From Plantactinospora endophytica (GTDB taxonomy: Bacteria > Actinomycetota > Actinomycetes > Mycobacteriales > Micromonosporaceae): 64,000 nucleotides of DNA. The notes under the pieces are model-generated. The model did no database searches. It was not told the DNA's origin and saw nothing but the letters and a program-made list of their open reading frames with translations. Made by a program: the position numbers and the translations under genes. How positions within the stretch are numbered: the stretch's first letter is position 1; each line of letters starts with the position of its first letter. This document shows, piece after piece, positions 61,215 to 64,000 of the stretch. The stretch covers positions 1 to 64,000 of the forward strand of contig NZ_BONW01000033.1 in the NCBI RefSeq assembly GCF_016862915.1, read 5' to 3'.

Positions 61215-64000
61215 GTGACGTCCACGTCACCCGCCGAAGACAGGGCACAGATCCTCGACTACCTGCGCCGGCAACTGATCGGTCCGTGGGAGGACGAGGA
61301 CGAGGTCCTCGGCGAGCGCCCCGACCGCCGTTACCTGAGCGGCATCCTCTTTCCTTGTGAGGCGCCGCTGGATAGCGACGCGAGCGATGACATTGTGGAC
61401 GACGCTCCGGCGTCCGGCGCGGTCGATGACCTCGACGAGGATCCGGTGGCGCTTGCCGGCCAGCTTCTCCCCGCTTCCGTCGGTCTGAGCTTCGTGACGT
61501 CGACCTGGTCGGCGCTCCGGATCGAGGTCGAGGGTGCCCGCTACGAGCGCGAGGAACGGCAGCGGTGGCGACGCCGCCCATTCGAGGCCAGGGGTACAGC
61601 GGCTATCGAGGCACCGGCGCCCGCCACCCCGGGCCGTACCCGTCATGACCTGCCTGGGTGTGATGCCCATGTCGTGATCGTCTGGCGCGCCTACGGCGCC
61701 GGCGCGCTCGTGACAGTGTCGCTGGTCAACAGCCGTACGTTGTCCCCAGGGGGCCGGGTGGATCCGGCCGACTGCCTGCTGCAGGTCAGGCTGCGCTGCG
61801 ATCCCGTGAAGGGCCTCATCGCCCCGTACCCGTCAACCCTGCGGATGCACGTGGATCCCGAGGAGGAGGAGCTGGCCCTCCTCTACCGCGACGTCCCCGT
61901 GTTCGCGCTCGGTCACGGCGCCGCCGCGACCTGGCAGGCGCACGGCGCTGAAGCCACCTCGGTGGAAACCACCTACCTTCCCCGCCACGTCGTACCGGAC
62001 ATATCGTTCGAGCTGCCTCAGAGCGACGAGGAGACCAGGTCCGGCAGAGACGACACGCTCAGCCTGGTGCGGCTGGCCACCATCGAGACAGCCACCGACG
62101 ACATCATCGCCCGGCTCGACCGCTTCGTCGACGGCTATGACGACTGGGCGGAGAGCCTGAAGACGGTGCGCAACTCCGTCGATCCGCCACTGCAGAAGGC
62201 CGCCGGCCGTCTCTGTGATCGGGTCGACGAGGCCCGGGCGCGGATGCGTGACGGCGTCAGACTGCTCGAGAAGGAGCCCAAGGTCCGTCAGGCGTTCGCA
62301 CTGGCGAACACCGCGATGCTCATGCAGATGATCCACACCGGACCGTCGTTCGCCGCTACGGCTCGGGCCTGGAACGACCCCCTCCCTCCGGCACCCGACT
62401 ACGCCGACCCGGACCGCTGCTGGCGCCCGTTCCAGCTCGCGTTCCTGCTCCTCACCCTCCGCTCGGTGGTGGAGACCGACCACGAGCACCGGGATCTCGT
62501 CGACCTGATCTGGTTCCCCACCGGCGGTGGGAAGACCGAGGCCTACCTCGGACTCGTCGCCTTCACCGTGATGCACCGCCGACTCACCCAGGGCGACGCC
62601 GGCGCGGGCACCACGGTCATCACCCGTTACACGCTGCGGCTGCTGACCGCCCAGCAGTTCCAACGGGCCGCAACCCTCATCTGCGCCTGTGAACGGATCC
62701 GTCAGGGACGCCAGGACGACCTGGGCACCCGCCCGATCTCGATCGGTATCTGGGTCGGCGGCGGCAACAGCCCCAACAAGTTCGCGGAAGCGGTCAAACT
62801 GCTCAACGAGATCAGAAACAAGGAGCACACGACGGTCGGCTTCCAGGTGGAGCAGTGCCCCTGGTGCGGCACCAGCCTCCTGCCCACCGACGACGCACCC
62901 CCTCAGGCATGGGGCATCCACGCCGACAACAACAGCTTCCGTGTGAACTGCCCGAACAGCGGCTGCGTCTTCCACACCTCACTACCGGTCTCTTCGGTCG
63001 ACGAAGCCCTCTACGCCGACCCACCGACCCTGCTCGTCGCCACCGTCGACAAGTTCGCCCGGCTCACCCGTGAACCCCGCGCCGGCGTGTTCCTCGGAGC
63101 CGGGCCCGACCCTGGGCCGTCCCTGATCATCCAGGACGAGTTCCACCTCATCTCGGGACCCCTCGGCACCGTCGTCGGCCTCTACGAGGCCGCCTTCGAC
63201 GTCGCCATGTCCTCCCACGGCGTACGGCCCAAGATCGTCGCCTCGACCGCGACGATCCGTCGGGCCGACACCCAGTCGCTGGGCGTCTTCGGCCGACCCA
63301 TCGCGTTGTTCCCACCGGCCGGACTCGACGCAAAGAACTCGTACTTCGTCAGCACCGACGACACGAGGCCCGGACGCCTCTACGCCGGCATCATGCCCCA
63401 GGGCCACACCCCGCTCACCGGAATGGTCCATCTGTCCGCCGCCATGCTCAACGCACCGGTCCAGCTCCCGCTCGGCCCCGAGGCGGCGGATGCCTACTGG
63501 ACCCTGATCGCCTACCACAACAGCCTTCGGGAACTCGGGAAGACCGTCACGCTCGCCCACGATGACATCCCTGCCCGGCTGGGCGTCATCGCCCCCGCCG
63601 AGGACGATCGCCGCACGCTCGACGACTCGGACATCATTGAGCTGACCAGTAACGTCCCGGCGGCGGAAATCCCACGGTATCTGCAGCGGTTGTTCGTCCC
63701 CCGCGGCCAAGCGGGCGCCGTGTCGTTCGTGCCCAGCACCAACATGATCTCGGTCGGGGTCGACGTGCCGCGACTGGGCCTGATGCTCGTCGTCGGGCAG
63801 CCCAAGACCACGGCCGAGTACATCCAGGCCACCAGCCGTGTAGGGCGTCGTCAGCCCGGCCTGGTCGTGACCCTGTACTCGCCGTCGAAGCCCCGCGACC
63901 GCTCGCACTACGAGTCCTTCGTGCCCTACCACACCTCCCTCTACCGGGCTGTGGAGCCGACCTCGGTCACCCCGTTCTCGGTGCCGGCCCGCACGAGGGC
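61215..64000 (+). CDS. drmA: DrmA-like DISARM helicase (C-terminus outside the window)
   Basis: 928 codons are present; the frame is open at the right edge. GTG at 61215 has GGAGG 8 nt upstream. The helicase core is visible: Walker A WFPTGGGKTEAYLG (K440), a zinc ribbon with C548, C551, C579 and C584, the motif II strand IIQDEFHLI (D641), then STATIRRA and the C-terminal helicase motif QPKTTAEYIQATSRVGR. This matches the DISARM helicase DrmA as I know it. DrmB (DUF1998) and a methyltransferase should follow if DISARM is complete. The NERD-helicase gene immediately upstream is not a canonical DISARM component. Confidence 0.75.
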   Translation, partial: MTSTSPAEDRAQILDYLRRQLIGPWEDEDEVLGERPDRRYLSGILFPCEAPLDSDASDDIVDDAPASGAVDDLDEDPVALAGQLLPASVGLSFVTSTWSALRIEVEGARYEREERQRWRRRPFEARGTAAIEAPAPATPGRTRHDLPGCDAHVVIVWRAYGAGALVTVSLVNSRTLSPGGRVDPADCLLQVRLRCDPVKGLIAPYPSTLRMHVDPEEEELALLYRDVPVFALGHGAAATWQAHGAEATSVETTYLPRHVVPDISFELPQSDEETRSGRDDTLSLVRLATIETATDDIIARLDRFVDGYDDWAESLKTVRNSVDPPLQKAAGRLCDRVDEARARMRDGVRLLEKEPKVRQAFALANTAMLMQMIHTGPSFAATARAWNDPLPPAPDYADPDRCWRPFQLAFLLLTLRSVVETDHEHRDLVDLIWFPTGGGKTEAYLGLVAFTVMHRRLTQGDAGAGTTVITRYTLRLLTAQQFQRAATLICACERIRQGRQDDLGTRPISIGIWVGGGNSPNKFAEAVKLLNEIRNKEHTTVGFQVEQCPWCGTSLLPTDDAPPQAWGIHADNNSFRVNCPNSGCVFHTSLPVSSVDEALYADPPTLLVATVDKFARLTREPRAGVFLGAGPDPGPSLIIQDEFHLISGPLGTVVGLYEAAFDVAMSSHGVRPKIVASTATIRRADTQSLGVFGRPIALFPPAGLDAKNSYFVSTDDTRPGRLYAGIMPQGHTPLTGMVHLSAAMLNAPVQLPLGPEAADAYWTLIAYHNSLRELGKTVTLAHDDIPARLGVIAPAEDDRRTLDDSDIIELTSNVPAAEIPRYLQRLFVPRGQAGAVSFVPSTNMISVGVDVPRLGLMLVVGQPKTTAEYIQATSRVGRRQPGLVVTLYSPSKPRDRSHYESFVPYHTSLYRAVEPTSVTPFSVPARTR

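Larger units (their letters stand above)
48834..64000. mobile_element. Putative integrated genomic island (right end outside the window)
   Basis: The left boundary is the tRNA-Lys 3' fragment. To its right are a decayed IS701-type transposase, stretches of much lower G+C (for example around 53.7-54.4 kb and 55.0-55.9 kb), and genes for NACHT, PIN, GNAT, NERD and DrmA-like proteins that are typical of defence islands. No integrase, relaxase or replication gene is seen inside the window, so the element type is not determined. Confidence 0.65.

Noticed and set aside
1-64000. CRISPR arrays, rRNA genes and biosynthetic megasynthase genes
   Set aside because: None seen: no regularly spaced repeats, no rRNA sequence and no PKS/NRPS modules were found on reading.

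Overview
The window is high-G+C actinobacterial DNA. Codon use, many GTG/TTG starts, DUF397/DUF5753 genes, an actinobacterial LexA box and the SCO2521-SCO2524 gene family all point to a filamentous actinomycete, most likely Micromonosporaceae. This assignment is inferred from gene content; there is no rRNA to anchor it.

Left part (about 1-48.8 kb) looks like ordinary chromosome. It starts with the N-terminal part of a multi-HAMP signalling protein and a divergent RsbW-like/GAF/SpoIIE regulator. Next come a secreted M23 peptidase, an FAD oxidase carrying an internal minisatellite, an S9 oligopeptidase, a DUF488 gene overlapping an unknown gene tail to tail, and a secreted GH16 glucanase with a ricin-type lectin tail behind a LacI-type operator. 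A DUF397/truncated DUF5753 remnant and a DHA2-type efflux pump with a divergent HxlR regulator follow. A minus-strand catabolic locus (17.9-23.5 kb) encodes a PLP dehydratase, an IclR regulator, an Ldh-family dehydrogenase, an MHS symporter and an SDR; the last three overlap by 4 bp each. Then come a STAS antagonist, mscL, and a 78-residue protein behind a perfect LexA box.

At 27.3-36.6 kb are the conserved but uncharacterised SCO2521, SCO2522, SCO2523 and SCO2524 family genes. A 1453-residue DUF4062-NACHT-HEAT protein is inserted between the SCO2521 and SCO2522 genes on the opposite strand. This is followed by a LuxR/ATPase regulator and a PP2C phosphatase divergent around an 18-bp palindrome, a three-subunit PaoABC-like molybdenum aldehyde oxidoreductase, a TetR/SDR pair with two spaced operators, and a two-component system.

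At 48.83-48.88 kb lies a 48-nt 3' fragment of a tRNA-Lys(UUU) gene with no 5' half. I read it as the attachment-site scar of an integrated element extending to the right and beyond the window. The DNA to its right has visibly lower G+C over long stretches (some 60-base lines near 50%), a decayed IS701-type transposase, and what look like conflict or defence genes. These are (i) a minus-strand run of GNAT-PIN protein, ASCH protein, Trypco1 protein, trypsin-NACHT protein and a Rel-type (p)ppGpp enzyme with an altered hydrolase motif, and (ii) a plus-strand pair of NERD-helicase and DrmA-like (DISARM) helicase that runs off the right edge. The Trypco1/trypsin-NACHT/Rel arrangement is the best candidate here for an undescribed system: a protease-armed STAND sensor possibly coupled to alarmone synthesis.
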